Below the pieces are notes generated by a model. That model did not search any database. It was not told the origin of the DNA and saw only the letters and a list, made by a program, of their open reading frames with translations. A program made the position numbers and the translations under genes. A DNA stretch of 33,183 bases. Origin: Bacteroidales bacterium. GTDB taxonomy: Bacteria > Bacteroidota > Bacteroidia > Bacteroidales > F082. The first letter of the stretch is position 1. Each line of letters starts with the position of its first letter. The stretch lies in assembly GCA_023229245.1 (NCBI GenBank), contig JALNZU010000033.1, positions 1 to 33,183 of the forward strand, given 5' to 3'. Positions 23,764-32,329 of the stretch are shown in pieces.

Positions 23764-24741
23764 TCAGTCAAAATTCTTTTTCATATACTGCAATCGTTCA
23801 AATGCAGCTTTGTTTTCGGGATATTTGCTTACCATCCCCCTGAAGCTTTCAATGTTTTTAAATCCATGTTTTTTCATCCAGTCTTCCAGGCCTTTAACTA
23901 TTTCTTTCAGATAAGGTATTCCGTTCTGGTATAAGGTAGTACAAATCTGTGTTACGGTAGCTCCTGCAAGCAGCTGTTTGGCAACTCCTATGGAATAATG
24001 GATACCGGTAGATGCTGCCAGATCTGCTTGAAACTGTCGTGCAAATAACAAGGCAATCCAGCGCATGGCAATAGATTTTTCGTCGGGTGCTGAATAAATA
24101 TTGTCAGTAATTACTCTTTGAGAAGCAATATCCACATCCGGGTTATAAAACCGGTTGAAAAGCACTAATCCATTTGCTCCGGCCTCGTGCAGCCGGTATG
24201 CCATTGCAAGCATATTGGTAAAAAAGGGACCAATTTTTACTGAGATAGGCAGGGTAGTATTTTCTTTTACTGACTTTACGATATCAATATAAGTATCTTC
24301 AATTTGCAGGCTGCTTGCAGTAGGATCAAAAGGAAAAATGGCGATATTAAGCTCTATGGCATCGGCACCTGCATCTTGCATCTGTGCTGCAAAGTGGGGC
24401 CATTCAATAGGACTGACGCAGTGTACGCTGGCTATGATAGGTGTACTGACTTCTTTTTTAGACTGCCGGATTAATCGCAGATAATCATCCATCGCTTTAC
24501 CTTTAGTGATAGACTGCACATAATCAACTGCTTCGGGATACCAGAAATACATTTCATTTTGTTTCAGCCGGTCTTGAATATCAGCTATAAGCTGCTCTTC
24601 AAAAATTGATTTCAATACGATAGCTCCAGCTCCGGCTTTAGCGCAAGCCCTGATATTGTCAATAGTACCTGTAAGTTTTGAACTGCTTACTACAATAGGA
24701 TTAGTTAGTGATAATCCAAGATAAGAAGTGGTAAGATCCAT
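23764..24741 (-). CDS. Dihydroorotate-dehydrogenase-like flavoprotein without catalytic Cys
   Basis: A 325-residue TIM-barrel protein of the DHODH-like group. It starts MDLTTSYLGLSLTNPIVVSS as in class 1 enzymes, and barrel strands such as AGAGAIVLKSIFEE and ISVKIGPFF fit FMN binding. In the place where class 1 enzymes have ELNxSCP with the base Cys, this protein reads IELNIAIFP, so the usual proton acceptor is missing. True dihydroorotate oxidation is therefore doubtful. It begins 5 bp after hoxW and is the last gene of the hydrogenase operon. It may be an electron acceptor or donor partner of that enzyme (inference). It could also be an unrelated rider. Confidence 0.8.
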   Translation of the reverse strand: MDLTTSYLGLSLTNPIVVSSSKLTGTIDNIRACAKAGAGAIVLKSIFEEQLIADIQDRLKQNEMYFWYPEAVDYVQSITKGKAMDDYLRLIRQSKKEVSTPIIASVHCVSPIEWPHFAAQMQDAGADAIELNIAIFPFDPTASSLQIEDTYIDIVKSVKENTTLPISVKIGPFFTNMLAMAYRLHEAGANGLVLFNRFYNPDVDIASQRVITDNIYSAPDEKSIAMRWIALLFARQFQADLAASTGIHYSIGVAKQLLAGATVTQICTTLYQNGIPYLKEIVKGLEDWMKKHGFKNIESFRGMVSKYPENKAAFERLQYMKKNFD

Positions 24742-24746
24742 GATAG

Positions 24747-25247
24747 TTATTGAATTAAATTTACATTTTGTTCTATATACTCATGATGTTTTTTCAACAG
24801 AAACCCTTTCAGGAAGTCATACGCTGTGTTCAGGTTTTTCAAAGCCGTATATGATAGTTGTTCCCCAAAGTCCCATTCATAGCCTTTGATGCTAAGCAGC
24901 CAGGTTTCAGGTGAACTGTCATATATTTTTTGGCATAAGTCCAACACAAAAGCCGGTGAAACTGCATGCATAGTAAATTCCACCTTTGCGTTTGACGGAT
25001 TTACCCTCTCGAAGCTAAATGATTCCATCTCTGCCATAGTTGCATCGACAAAGATGGCAAGTTTTCGTGTAGAAATGACTTCTGCGTCTTCAATATTCAA
25101 CTGATAATTGCAATCGGTCTGTACGTTTATTTCAGGATGTTGTGATAACCAGTTTTCTATGAGTCGGATACATGCCGGGCCAAGTCCATCGTCTTGTCTC
25201 CCGGGATTGCCATATCCATACACTACTATTTCTTTTTTTTGCTTCAC
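24747..25247 (-). CDS. hoxW: [NiFe]-hydrogenase maturation protease
   Basis: It cleaves the C-terminal tail of the hydrogenase large subunit once nickel is in place. The 166-residue product fits peptidase family M52. GYGNPGRQDDGLG opens the protein, with Asp20 where HybD has its nickel-binding Glu. Asp68 (IFVDAT) and His94 (FTMHAVSP) match the other two ligands. The start is GTG at 25247, overlapping the hoxH stop by one base (TAGTG). This favours translational coupling to its substrate. No in-frame ATG near the start offers an alternative. Confidence 0.88.
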   Translation of the reverse strand: MKQKKEIVVYGYGNPGRQDDGLGPACIRLIENWLSQHPEINVQTDCNYQLNIEDAEVISTRKLAIFVDATMAEMESFSFERVNPSNAKVEFTMHAVSPAFVLDLCQKIYDSSPETWLLSIKGYEWDFGEQLSYTALKNLNTAYDFLKGFLLKKHHEYIEQNVNLIQ

Positions 25248-26701
25248 TAATGTGATCGTTTTTTATCAATTATTGTTTCGTTTTGGTCTAATAAAGTGAT
25301 CTCAAGTGGCATTTTTCCCAAGGCGTGTGTGGCACAGCTCAGGCATGGGTCGTAAGCCCGTATAGCTACCTCTACTGCATTCATCATGCCTTCTGTGATC
25401 TCCTTCTTAGCTGTCATCATCGCTTTGGCTACATAATTGACCGAACGATTCATAGGTTCGTTATTATTGGTAGTAGAAACAATCAGATTGGCCATTGCAA
25501 TCTGGTCGTTATCGTTAATTCTATAGTGATGGAACAAGGTTCCTCTTGGTGCTTCAATCAGTCCTACACCTTCTTTTTGTTTTGTTCCTTTGACTACTAA
25601 CTCATCACCTTGTAAGTCAGGGTCATGAAGTAATTCCCGTATCATCTCGGCTGCATGCAATATCTCAATCAGGCGTGCATAATGTGTATGCAGACAATGG
25701 TTATTAGGTTTTCCATGGGTTAAGGCCTTAAATTTCTCAAACTCGGCTTGTGCTAAGGGTGTAGGGATAAAATCGGCTGTATTCAGTCGGGCTAAGGGCC
25801 CTACCCTGTACCATCCTTTATCTTTACCATATTGTTTGAGATACGGGAATTTCATATAGCTCCAGCTGCGTACTTCTTCTTCGATAAAGTTATAATACTC
25901 TTGATAATCCACATCATGCAATATTTTTCTTCCTTCGCTGTCCACTGCTCTCAGTACTCCATGATAGAGGTCCATAGCTCCGTCTTTGCGTACTAAGCTC
26001 AGATGGTTGCTTGGAAAGTGTGCAAAATTATCAATGAATTCTTTATTGGCAACATAGTAATTTCTAAAAAAATCTATAGCTGCTTCAGCCCAGCTCACCA
26101 TTTTGTCGGCATTGAGCGGATCGTTACCTTTTAAAAACTCATCCCGTTCTTCAATACTCAGGTTCTTATTGATACCACCGGGTATAGCTCCTGTGCCATG
26201 TATTTTTTTTCCGGCTGTAGCCCGTATGATCTCTTGTCCGAACTTACGCATCATCACCCCTTGTACGGCTAATTCGGGATGATTCAGCGCAATTCCGATG
26301 ATATTGCGTGTGTCTGGATCGCCATCAATCCCAAACAGGAAGTCAGGCGCGCTGAGATGAAAGAAATGTAGTGTATGCGACTGAAAGATTTGTCCGTAGT
26401 GCATCAGCCGGCGCATTTTCTCGCCTGTAGGAGTAAGTCCTTCACCTGTCCCGGCTCCTACTATCACATCAAGGGCTTTGGAGGCAGCCAACAGATGACT
26501 CACCGGACATATACCACATAAGCGCTGCACCAATACTGGCGCTTCCCAATAAGGCCGACCTTGAATGAATCGCTCAAATCCCCTGAATTCGACTATATGC
26601 AACCGACTTTGTTTGACCTGTCCCTGTTCGTCCAAATAAATGGTTACTTTTCCGTGTCCTTCTACCCGTGTTACCGGTTCAATAGTAATTTTTTTCGACA
26701 T
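25247..26701 (-). CDS. hoxH: NAD-linked [NiFe]-hydrogenase large subunit
   Basis: The catalytic subunit carrying the Ni-Fe(CN)2CO site, in the cytoplasm. The 484 residues include the N-terminal motif RLCGICPVSH (Cys62, Cys65) and the C-terminal motif DPCLSCATH (Cys453, Cys456), so all four metal ligands are present. A 25-residue tail (ALGKMPLEITLL... to the end) follows His459 and is the predicted product of HoxW cleavage. Overall features (EPVTRVEGHG at the start, order of genes hoxF-U-Y-H-W) place it in the group 3d bidirectional enzymes; 3b and 3c are less likely because of the HoxF and HoxU partners. Accessory hyp genes are not in the window. Confidence 0.95.
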   Translation of the reverse strand: MSKKITIEPVTRVEGHGKVTIYLDEQGQVKQSRLHIVEFRGFERFIQGRPYWEAPVLVQRLCGICPVSHLLAASKALDVIVGAGTGEGLTPTGEKMRRLMHYGQIFQSHTLHFFHLSAPDFLFGIDGDPDTRNIIGIALNHPELAVQGVMMRKFGQEIIRATAGKKIHGTGAIPGGINKNLSIEERDEFLKGNDPLNADKMVSWAEAAIDFFRNYYVANKEFIDNFAHFPSNHLSLVRKDGAMDLYHGVLRAVDSEGRKILHDVDYQEYYNFIEEEVRSWSYMKFPYLKQYGKDKGWYRVGPLARLNTADFIPTPLAQAEFEKFKALTHGKPNNHCLHTHYARLIEILHAAEMIRELLHDPDLQGDELVVKGTKQKEGVGLIEAPRGTLFHHYRINDNDQIAMANLIVSTTNNNEPMNRSVNYVAKAMMTAKKEITEGMMNAVEVAIRAYDPCLSCATHALGKMPLEITLLDQNETIIDKKRSH

Positions 26702-26723
26702 ATATATCTTAGGCTAATAGGGT

Positions 26724-27272
26724 TTAATCAAATTTTATGACTTCGTATGGGATATCCATAGGTGTATTTGTGATGAGTGCATAGAGCGCATTCCATATCA
26801 GATCAGCTCTGGGAGGGCATCCGGGCAGGAAATAGTCTATCTTGACGATTTCATGGCAGGGATACACCTTATCCAATAACATCGGGAGCTCCTCATCATT
26901 TGGGATGATGTGCTCATGGTTCTGCTGTACGGTGATCCCTCCTATATACGCCTCATGCAGGCATTCACCAATAGGGATACCGTTGCGCATAGCAGGCAAG
27001 CCTCCCATAATAGCACATTCACCTACCGAAACCAATAGGTTGCAATGTTTTCTGAAATCTTTCAACACTGCTACGTTCTCGCTGTTACAACAACCACCCT
27101 CAATGATACCTATATCCACTTGTTTGGTAAATGTCTTGATATCATTCACAGGCGATTTATTGAACTCAACCAATTCGATCAGTTGTAAGATACGTTCGTC
27201 TATATCGAGTAACGACATATGGCATCCAAAACAGCCTGCTAATGAAGTTGTGGCAATGATTTGCTTTGACAT
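26724..27272 (-). CDS. hoxY: NAD-linked [NiFe]-hydrogenase small subunit
   Basis: It passes electrons from the Ni-Fe site to the diaphorase. The 182-residue short form lacks the medial and distal cluster domain and has no Tat signal, as in HoxY. The proximal [4Fe-4S] ligands are complete: Cys14 and Cys17 (GCFGC), Cys86 (GECAIMGG) and Cys152 (PGCPPRAD). The gene has a full AGGAGG at 27282-27287, 9 nt before the ATG, which is unusual among its neighbours. It lies 20 bp after hoxU and 22 bp before hoxH. Confidence 0.95.
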   Translation of the reverse strand: MSKQIIATTSLAGCFGCHMSLLDIDERILQLIELVEFNKSPVNDIKTFTKQVDIGIIEGGCCNSENVAVLKDFRKHCNLLVSVGECAIMGGLPAMRNGIPIGECLHEAYIGGITVQQNHEHIIPNDEELPMLLDKVYPCHEIVKIDYFLPGCPPRADLIWNALYALITNTPMDIPYEVIKFD

Positions 27273-27281
27273 AGTTATGTT

Positions 27282-27287
27282 CCTCCT
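27282..27287 (-). promoter_or_regulatory. Strong Shine-Dalgarno before hoxY
   Basis: AGGAGG on the minus strand, 9 nt before the hoxY ATG and within the hoxU-hoxY gap. Neighbouring hoxU and hoxH have no such site. Bacteroidota genes seldom rely on one, so this stands out and confirms the start. Confidence 0.7.
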
Positions 27288-27292
27288 GTAAG

Positions 27293-27991
27293 TTAATGGG
27301 TACTTATTTCGCTCCCTATGGGTTGTTGATCAAATTTACGTGTTCCTATAGGCTGATAAAAGCCTTTTTCTTTCACTAATATAGAGCCTACCGGACAGTT
27401 TTTCATGGCTAACTCAGCAGTCTCAGCTATCATGGTTTTAGCCATTTCTTTGTCTAATACTACTTCTAACTTATTCCCTCTGCTTTCAAACGCAAAATAT
27501 GACCTGCCTTGTTCATCTTTTATGGTACGTATACACCTTTTGCACAAGATACAGCGGTTCTGGTCTTTGACGATCAGCGGGGCGCTGGCATCTATCTCTT
27601 TCACCGGAAACTGATACGGGAAACGGGGTACCATCATTTGAAACAGGTAAGCTAAGGCTTGTAGCTCACAGTCACCACTTTTTTCGCAGGCCGGACAAAA
27701 GTGGTTCCCACTTACAAAAAGCAACTCTATGATGCTTTTGCGCAGCTCTCTGATCTCAGGTGAGTTATTTTCTATCTCCATTCCGGCTATAACCGGTGTG
27801 GTACAGGAAGTCATCAGTCGTCCATTGATCCGTACCGTGCATATTCTGCATGCTCCCTTAGGCGTAATACCGGGCATATTGCATAAGGTAGGGATAAAAA
27901 CCCCGTTCTGCCTTGCTGCCTCCACTATATAAGTTCCGGCAGCAGCCCTGCACTCTTTGCCGTCTATTGTGAATATGATCTGATTATCCAT
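27293..27991 (-). CDS. hoxU: NAD-linked hydrogenase diaphorase, iron-sulphur subunit
   Basis: The electron wire between HoxY and HoxF, homologous to the N-terminal part of NuoG. The 232-residue product has a [2Fe-2S] site (Cys37, Cys48, Cys51, Cys63), a His-Cys3 [4Fe-4S] site (His97, Cys99, Cys102, Cys108 in NHFCPACEKSGDC), and a further [4Fe-4S] site with Cys147, Cys150, Cys153 and Cys199 (CILCKRC...NCPVG). All are intact, and the length is close to known HoxU. It lies 19 bp after hoxF. Confidence 0.94.
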   Translation of the reverse strand: MDNQIIFTIDGKECRAAAGTYIVEAARQNGVFIPTLCNMPGITPKGACRICTVRINGRLMTSCTTPVIAGMEIENNSPEIRELRKSIIELLFVSGNHFCPACEKSGDCELQALAYLFQMMVPRFPYQFPVKEIDASAPLIVKDQNRCILCKRCIRTIKDEQGRSYFAFESRGNKLEVVLDKEMAKTMIAETAELAMKNCPVGSILVKEKGFYQPIGTRKFDQQPIGSEISTH

Positions 27992-28010
27992 ATTGTAAAT
28001 TTTTTATTGG

Positions 28011-29819
28011 TCAGTGATGGCTAAACACGGGTACACGTCCCACATAATCGCATGACTCCTGTACGGCAGCCTGTAAGTCAAACCCCTGGTCAAACTCAAC
28101 ATCCTTTTGAAGCAACTCTTCATAGAGATACCGGAAATTTTTCAAGCTAGATATGACGGGGTTGCCGGCTGTCTGTCCTAATCCGCATCGGCTGGCTAAC
28201 AATACTGTTCCCCATTGCTGTAACTCGTCTAAATCCTGTGCGACACCATTTCCATCCAATAGTTTAACCAACTTATCCCGCATCATCAGCGGCATGATAC
28301 GGCACGTGCTGCACGAGCCGCAAGACTCGTCAATAAAGAAATTCATAAAATTCAGTACCACATCTTTTAACAAATTACGCTGTCTGCCAAAGATGATGAT
28401 AGAGCCTCCTGTTGACAGGTCGGAATAGCCTAAGGTGCGATAAAACTCATCAGGCCCTATCAGCGTACCTGACGGACCACCTACCTGAACGGCCTGTACC
28501 TCGTAAGCACCTACCATATCTAACATATCGGCTATAGTAAAGCCCCAATTCACTTCGTAAATGCCCGGAAAAAGACAATCGCCGCTGATGCTGAGTATCT
28601 TGGTGCCTGTTGAGTCTTCGGTGCCAAACTGGGTGAACCATTCTCCACCGTTTTCAACAATTCGGACGATAGTGGCAAAGGTCTCCACATTATTGACTAT
28701 AGTAGGTTGATTGAGATACCCTCTTTCGACCGGAAAAGGTGGCTTATCTCTTGGCTCTCCTCTTTTGCCTTCCATAGACTCGATCAGGGCTGATTCCTCA
28801 CCGCATACATACGCCCCAGCGCCAAACTGAATACGTATGTCGAAATCAAATCCTTCAATTCCTGCTATGTTTTTTCCTAATAAGTGGCGCTTCCGCATCT
28901 TTTGAAGCACATCTTCCAAATATTCGCGCATATACCTGTATTCATAGCGAAGATACAGTATGCCTTCATCACCGCCTATTGCGTATCCGGCTATGGCCAT
29001 ACCTTCAAAAACCAACTCAGGCTTTTCGGTGAGTATGATCCTGTCTTTGAAAGTACCGGGCTCGCCTTCGTCGGCATTGCAGATGACGTAATGCTTTTCA
29101 CCTTTTGCCCTGCGGCAGAACTCCCATTTGAATCCGGTAGGAAAACCGGCACCTCCCCTGCCCCGGATATGACTGTGCTTCACCTCAGCTATTAGCTTCT
29201 CAGGTGTCATCTTCGGCAACTTAGTGCTGAGTACGCTGCCATAATCATATTCATCTGACAAGACCATCCCTTTTCGGCGGATATTACTTGAAACCAACGA
29301 CTGCAACAAAGGATGCGGGTTTTTCCCATCACCATAACTTTCGGTAGCTAATTCTTCTATAGGTCTGCCGTCGCGTATATGACGTACTAATTCCTTCACC
29401 CTATACGGGGTAAGCTTGGTAAACACTTTGTTGTTGATGATGGCAGCCGGCTCCTGATCGCTCATCCCAATACAAGCTGTAGAAAACAAACCTATCAATC
29501 CATCGGCGGTAACCTGACCAAAGGATACCCCCACTTCTTTTTCAAGCGCCTTACGAATAGTCTCCCGACCAAACATATGAGCTACTACACTGTCGTTCAA
29601 ATAAATAGTAAACTTTCCTCTTGGCTCGGTACTGAAAAAATGATAAAAGCTGAGAGTTTGATTGATATCGGCATGCGACATATGTAGTGTGTCGGCCAAA
29701 AGCTCAACAGCTTGTGTACCTATAAATCCCAACTCCTCCTGCAGATCAATCAGCATATCTAATAAACGAGCTTTATCGTTGCCATAGCGCCGGATAATTT
29801 GTGTAATGTTCTGTTCCAT
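28011..29819 (-). CDS. hoxF: NAD-linked hydrogenase diaphorase, flavin subunit (NuoE-NuoF fusion)
   Basis: It binds FMN and NAD(H) and exchanges electrons with NAD+. The 602 residues join a NuoE-like domain (1-150) to a NuoF-like domain (about 160-590). The latter has GRGGAGFPTGFKW (FMN/NADH, about 220-232), CNADEGEPGTFKDR, and the [4Fe-4S] ligands Cys500, Cys503, Cys506 and Cys545 (ESCGSCSTCR...SRCGLG). The NuoE part has only one of its four usual cluster cysteines (Cys116), so it probably holds no [2Fe-2S]. A separate hoxE is absent. It is the first gene of the operon, with a promoter and palindrome just upstream. Confidence 0.95.
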   Translation of the reverse strand: MEQNITQIIRRYGNDKARLLDMLIDLQEELGFIGTQAVELLADTLHMSHADINQTLSFYHFFSTEPRGKFTIYLNDSVVAHMFGRETIRKALEKEVGVSFGQVTADGLIGLFSTACIGMSDQEPAAIINNKVFTKLTPYRVKELVRHIRDGRPIEELATESYGDGKNPHPLLQSLVSSNIRRKGMVLSDEYDYGSVLSTKLPKMTPEKLIAEVKHSHIRGRGGAGFPTGFKWEFCRRAKGEKHYVICNADEGEPGTFKDRIILTEKPELVFEGMAIAGYAIGGDEGILYLRYEYRYMREYLEDVLQKMRKRHLLGKNIAGIEGFDFDIRIQFGAGAYVCGEESALIESMEGKRGEPRDKPPFPVERGYLNQPTIVNNVETFATIVRIVENGGEWFTQFGTEDSTGTKILSISGDCLFPGIYEVNWGFTIADMLDMVGAYEVQAVQVGGPSGTLIGPDEFYRTLGYSDLSTGGSIIIFGRQRNLLKDVVLNFMNFFIDESCGSCSTCRIMPLMMRDKLVKLLDGNGVAQDLDELQQWGTVLLASRCGLGQTAGNPVISSLKNFRYLYEELLQKDVEFDQGFDLQAAVQESCDYVGRVPVFSHH

Positions 29820-29862
29820 AAAACCTCAGATTGGTATATTGATTTCCAAAATCATAGATAGC

Positions 29863-29887
29863 TGTGAATTAATTCACAACAAATGTA
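29863..29887 (-). promoter_or_regulatory. hox promoter with CRP/FNR-type operator
   Basis: TACATTTG at 29887-29880 (minus strand) matches the -7 box TAnnTTTG. Directly downstream, 29863-29878 is a perfect 16-bp palindrome, TGTGAATTAATTCACA, that is TGTGA-N6-TCACA as bound by CRP/FNR-family regulators. It covers the expected transcription start, so binding would more likely repress than activate. It lies 44 bp before the hoxF ATG. The regulator is not in the window. Confidence 0.6.
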
Positions 29888-30181
29888 ATCTCTTTCTTTT
29901 AGATAAACTATAGGTAGATCTAATTTAGAATAAGTATAAATAAGGAGGAAGAATTGAAGGATGAGGAAAGGTCTAAACCCTAAAGGTTTAAATCTGATAA
30001 ATAATAACTGAATAAACTATAACTAACGCCACTATAAAGAAAAGGGATAGGTTCTTATTTTTTTTAAACTTGTTAATGATATTTAACATAATGTTACAGA
30101 TTAAAAATTTATAATAAATAATTAAATTATTACATTTCTATTATTATAATACTATTTTTAAAAACAAATGTCTAGTTTTTT
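29888..30181. other. AT-rich intergenic region
   Basis: About 290 bp between the hox promoter and the terminator of the pseudogene. It becomes very AT-rich from 30050 on, with poly-A/T runs. No ORF, RNA gene or repeat is evident. Confidence 0.5.
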
Positions 30182-30208
30182 AAAAAAGCCCTTATTTAAT
30201 AAGGGCTT
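30182..30208 (-). terminator. Intrinsic terminator of the Fn3-like pseudogene
   Basis: On the minus strand GCCCTTATTAAATAAGGGC forms a strong hairpin (stem of up to 11 bp with AAG/CTT ends), followed by TTTTTT. It starts 7 bp after the stop codon at 30215. It is one of the clearest terminators in the window. Confidence 0.9.
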
Positions 30209-30214
30209 AAGAAG

Positions 30215-32326
30215 TTATAAATCATAAATTAGAGGAATATCATTCCCGCCTGTATCAGAAACAATAAACATCTGATAACTATTTGTAACTATATGCCCCC
30301 CTGCATCACCAGGATTGCTACCTTCCCAGACTCTTTCTCCTTCTAAATTCATTATAGTGGGTCTATAATTAAGATTTTTAAAGCTTAAGGTATGAGCAAC
30401 CAGATCTTTATTATTTTTTCTCCTCCAAAGTTTTATAGATAGTAAATTATTATAAAATAATTTATTCCATTCTAACGACATATTATCCCCCTCTAACTTA
30501 TACTTACTAATATAAGTAGTGCCTATAGCTCCTATGGTTACTTCTCCAACTACTAAGACGTTTTCCTCCGGATAAGCAATAAGAGAGGTAGCTCTCGCTG
30601 CACTAACTCCTTCGTTTATCCCATAGCTCTCCCATAAGAAGTTGAGATCCTTATCTAAACATATTACTTTTGCTCTCCACGAGCCATCTTGCTTGCCAGA
30701 AGATCCTATTAAGATCTTATCATTAAAGGAGGTAATAGCATGAGTATTAGCATATTCAGTGGCTACTATTTGACCCTAAGGACTAATTTTATTTATAATA
30801 TAAAGATCAGTTACAGAATAAATATAACCTTCATCATCTACAGTGAAATTATCAGGACGTCCATTACCTAGATAAACTTCCCACAATAGTTCTCCTGTCT
30901 CACTATCATAAGCATTAAGATATGCCTTATTATAACTCCTAGTATTATGGGCATAAACTATACCATTTTTAACAACTAACTCCCTCTCTACTACCATGGG
31001 CTCGCTAGGATTATTTGAAAGAATTAAACTTTCCCATAACAAATCTCCCTGAGAATTATACTTAGCAACTACTCCATGTTGATATGTTATCATACCATTG
31101 TTTGTTTTTAGTTTATACCCTCCTAAATAAACGTCATCATATTCATCGGTAGTGACTATGTATAATTTACCTCTAAATATTCGGAAGGGGATGTTATAAA
31201 TAAGGGTGGTAACGCTTAAAATAGGTGTATACTCTACTTCACTAATGCTATTACGTAAAGCAAAGCCATAATAATAATCAGTTCCCTCTTCTAAAGTGCT
31301 TATTGTAATAGATCCTAGTGTACCCTCAGGGTGAGGCTCAAATGTAACCTGCTCTACTGTGCCATAAGAGACTTGATCTGGACGCATTCCTATTCCAAAT
31401 ACAACCAGAAAATCTGATACGTCATCAGTTTTTATGATAACCCTAAATATTGCAGAAGTCTCTGTAATATCAGTGGCTTCTAGTATTTCCATTTCTGGAA
31501 AGTCTGGAGGTGGAGGTGGTGGACCATCTAAGGTTTCAAATACTCCTACTCCGCTATAAATAATTACATCTTCATATGTCATTTTTATGCGATAACGATA
31601 CATGCGTAGAGGAAATAAGCCATCAACTTCTACGGTAGCAAAAGTGCCGTTTGGATGATCGCTTAAAGTAGCCTTCCTTTCTATTAGGTTCGGGAAAGAA
31701 GGGTCAAAATCACACTGAAACACAAACTCAAACCCCTCAAGATCTTTGGAAAGGATTAAGGCGTTTAGGGTTGCTGAATTATTAGTTATATTAGTAGCCC
31801 CTAGTAGTTCTATTTCAGGAAACTCCTGTGGTGGAGGATCATCTTCCTTTTCTGTTATAAACTGCTCTTTTAGGCTATAAGCAACTTCAGTTCCTAAGGT
31901 AGCTTTTAATCTAAAGTAGTATGTAGTTTCTGATGTTAAGTCTTCTACTACTACAATGGCTTTAGCTCCATTAGCAAGTAATATTATACTAGCTTCTGTG
32001 CTTTGAAAATCAGTAAAACTAACCTTAGTGCTGTATTCAAAAGTAAACACAATGCCTTCTAAGTTGGTATTTCTGTTTATAAAGCCATTTAGAGTTGCCT
32101 CATGGGCAGTTATATCAGAAGCTTCCCAGATCTCCATGCCAGGTAATGTGGGTTCTTGCCCTTCTTGCTCAGTGGTAAAGCTAGTAGTTCCACTATAGAC
32201 ATGCTCTTCTCCTTCGCTTACTTTAAGTCTATAGTAATATGTGGTGTTTTCATTTAACCCAGTAATGTCTGCATAGGCCATCTTTCCTACTGGATAATGA
32301 TCTATAAACTCTGGGTTTATAGTCAC
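30215..32326 (-). pseudogene. Fn3-like / beta-propeller surface protein, 5' truncated, internal amber stop
   Basis: One frame of 704 codons is open except for a single TAG at 30778-30776 (ISP-stop-GQIVATEYA). Both sides clearly belong to one protein. The N-terminal part has a partial and three full Fn3-like repeats (marked by ATLNG/ATLNA, TTYYFRLKA and similar, to about residue 378), joined by acidic-proline linkers (EDDPPPQ, DGPPPPPPD). Then comes a propeller-like region with VVAKYNSQGDLLWES and AYDSETGELLWEVYLGNG. The part after the amber (188 codons) continues the propeller (KVICLDKDLNFLWESYG). No T9SS domain is seen at the end. At the 5' end the frame meets an in-frame TAA some 12 codons above 32326, and the IS110 element starts there. 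The first codon 32326 is a GTG and not a true start. Confidence 0.85.
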
Positions 32327-32329
32327 AAA

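Noticed and set aside
30215..30481. Independent 88-codon gene
   Set aside because: It is in frame with, and continues, the interrupted Fn3-like/propeller protein.
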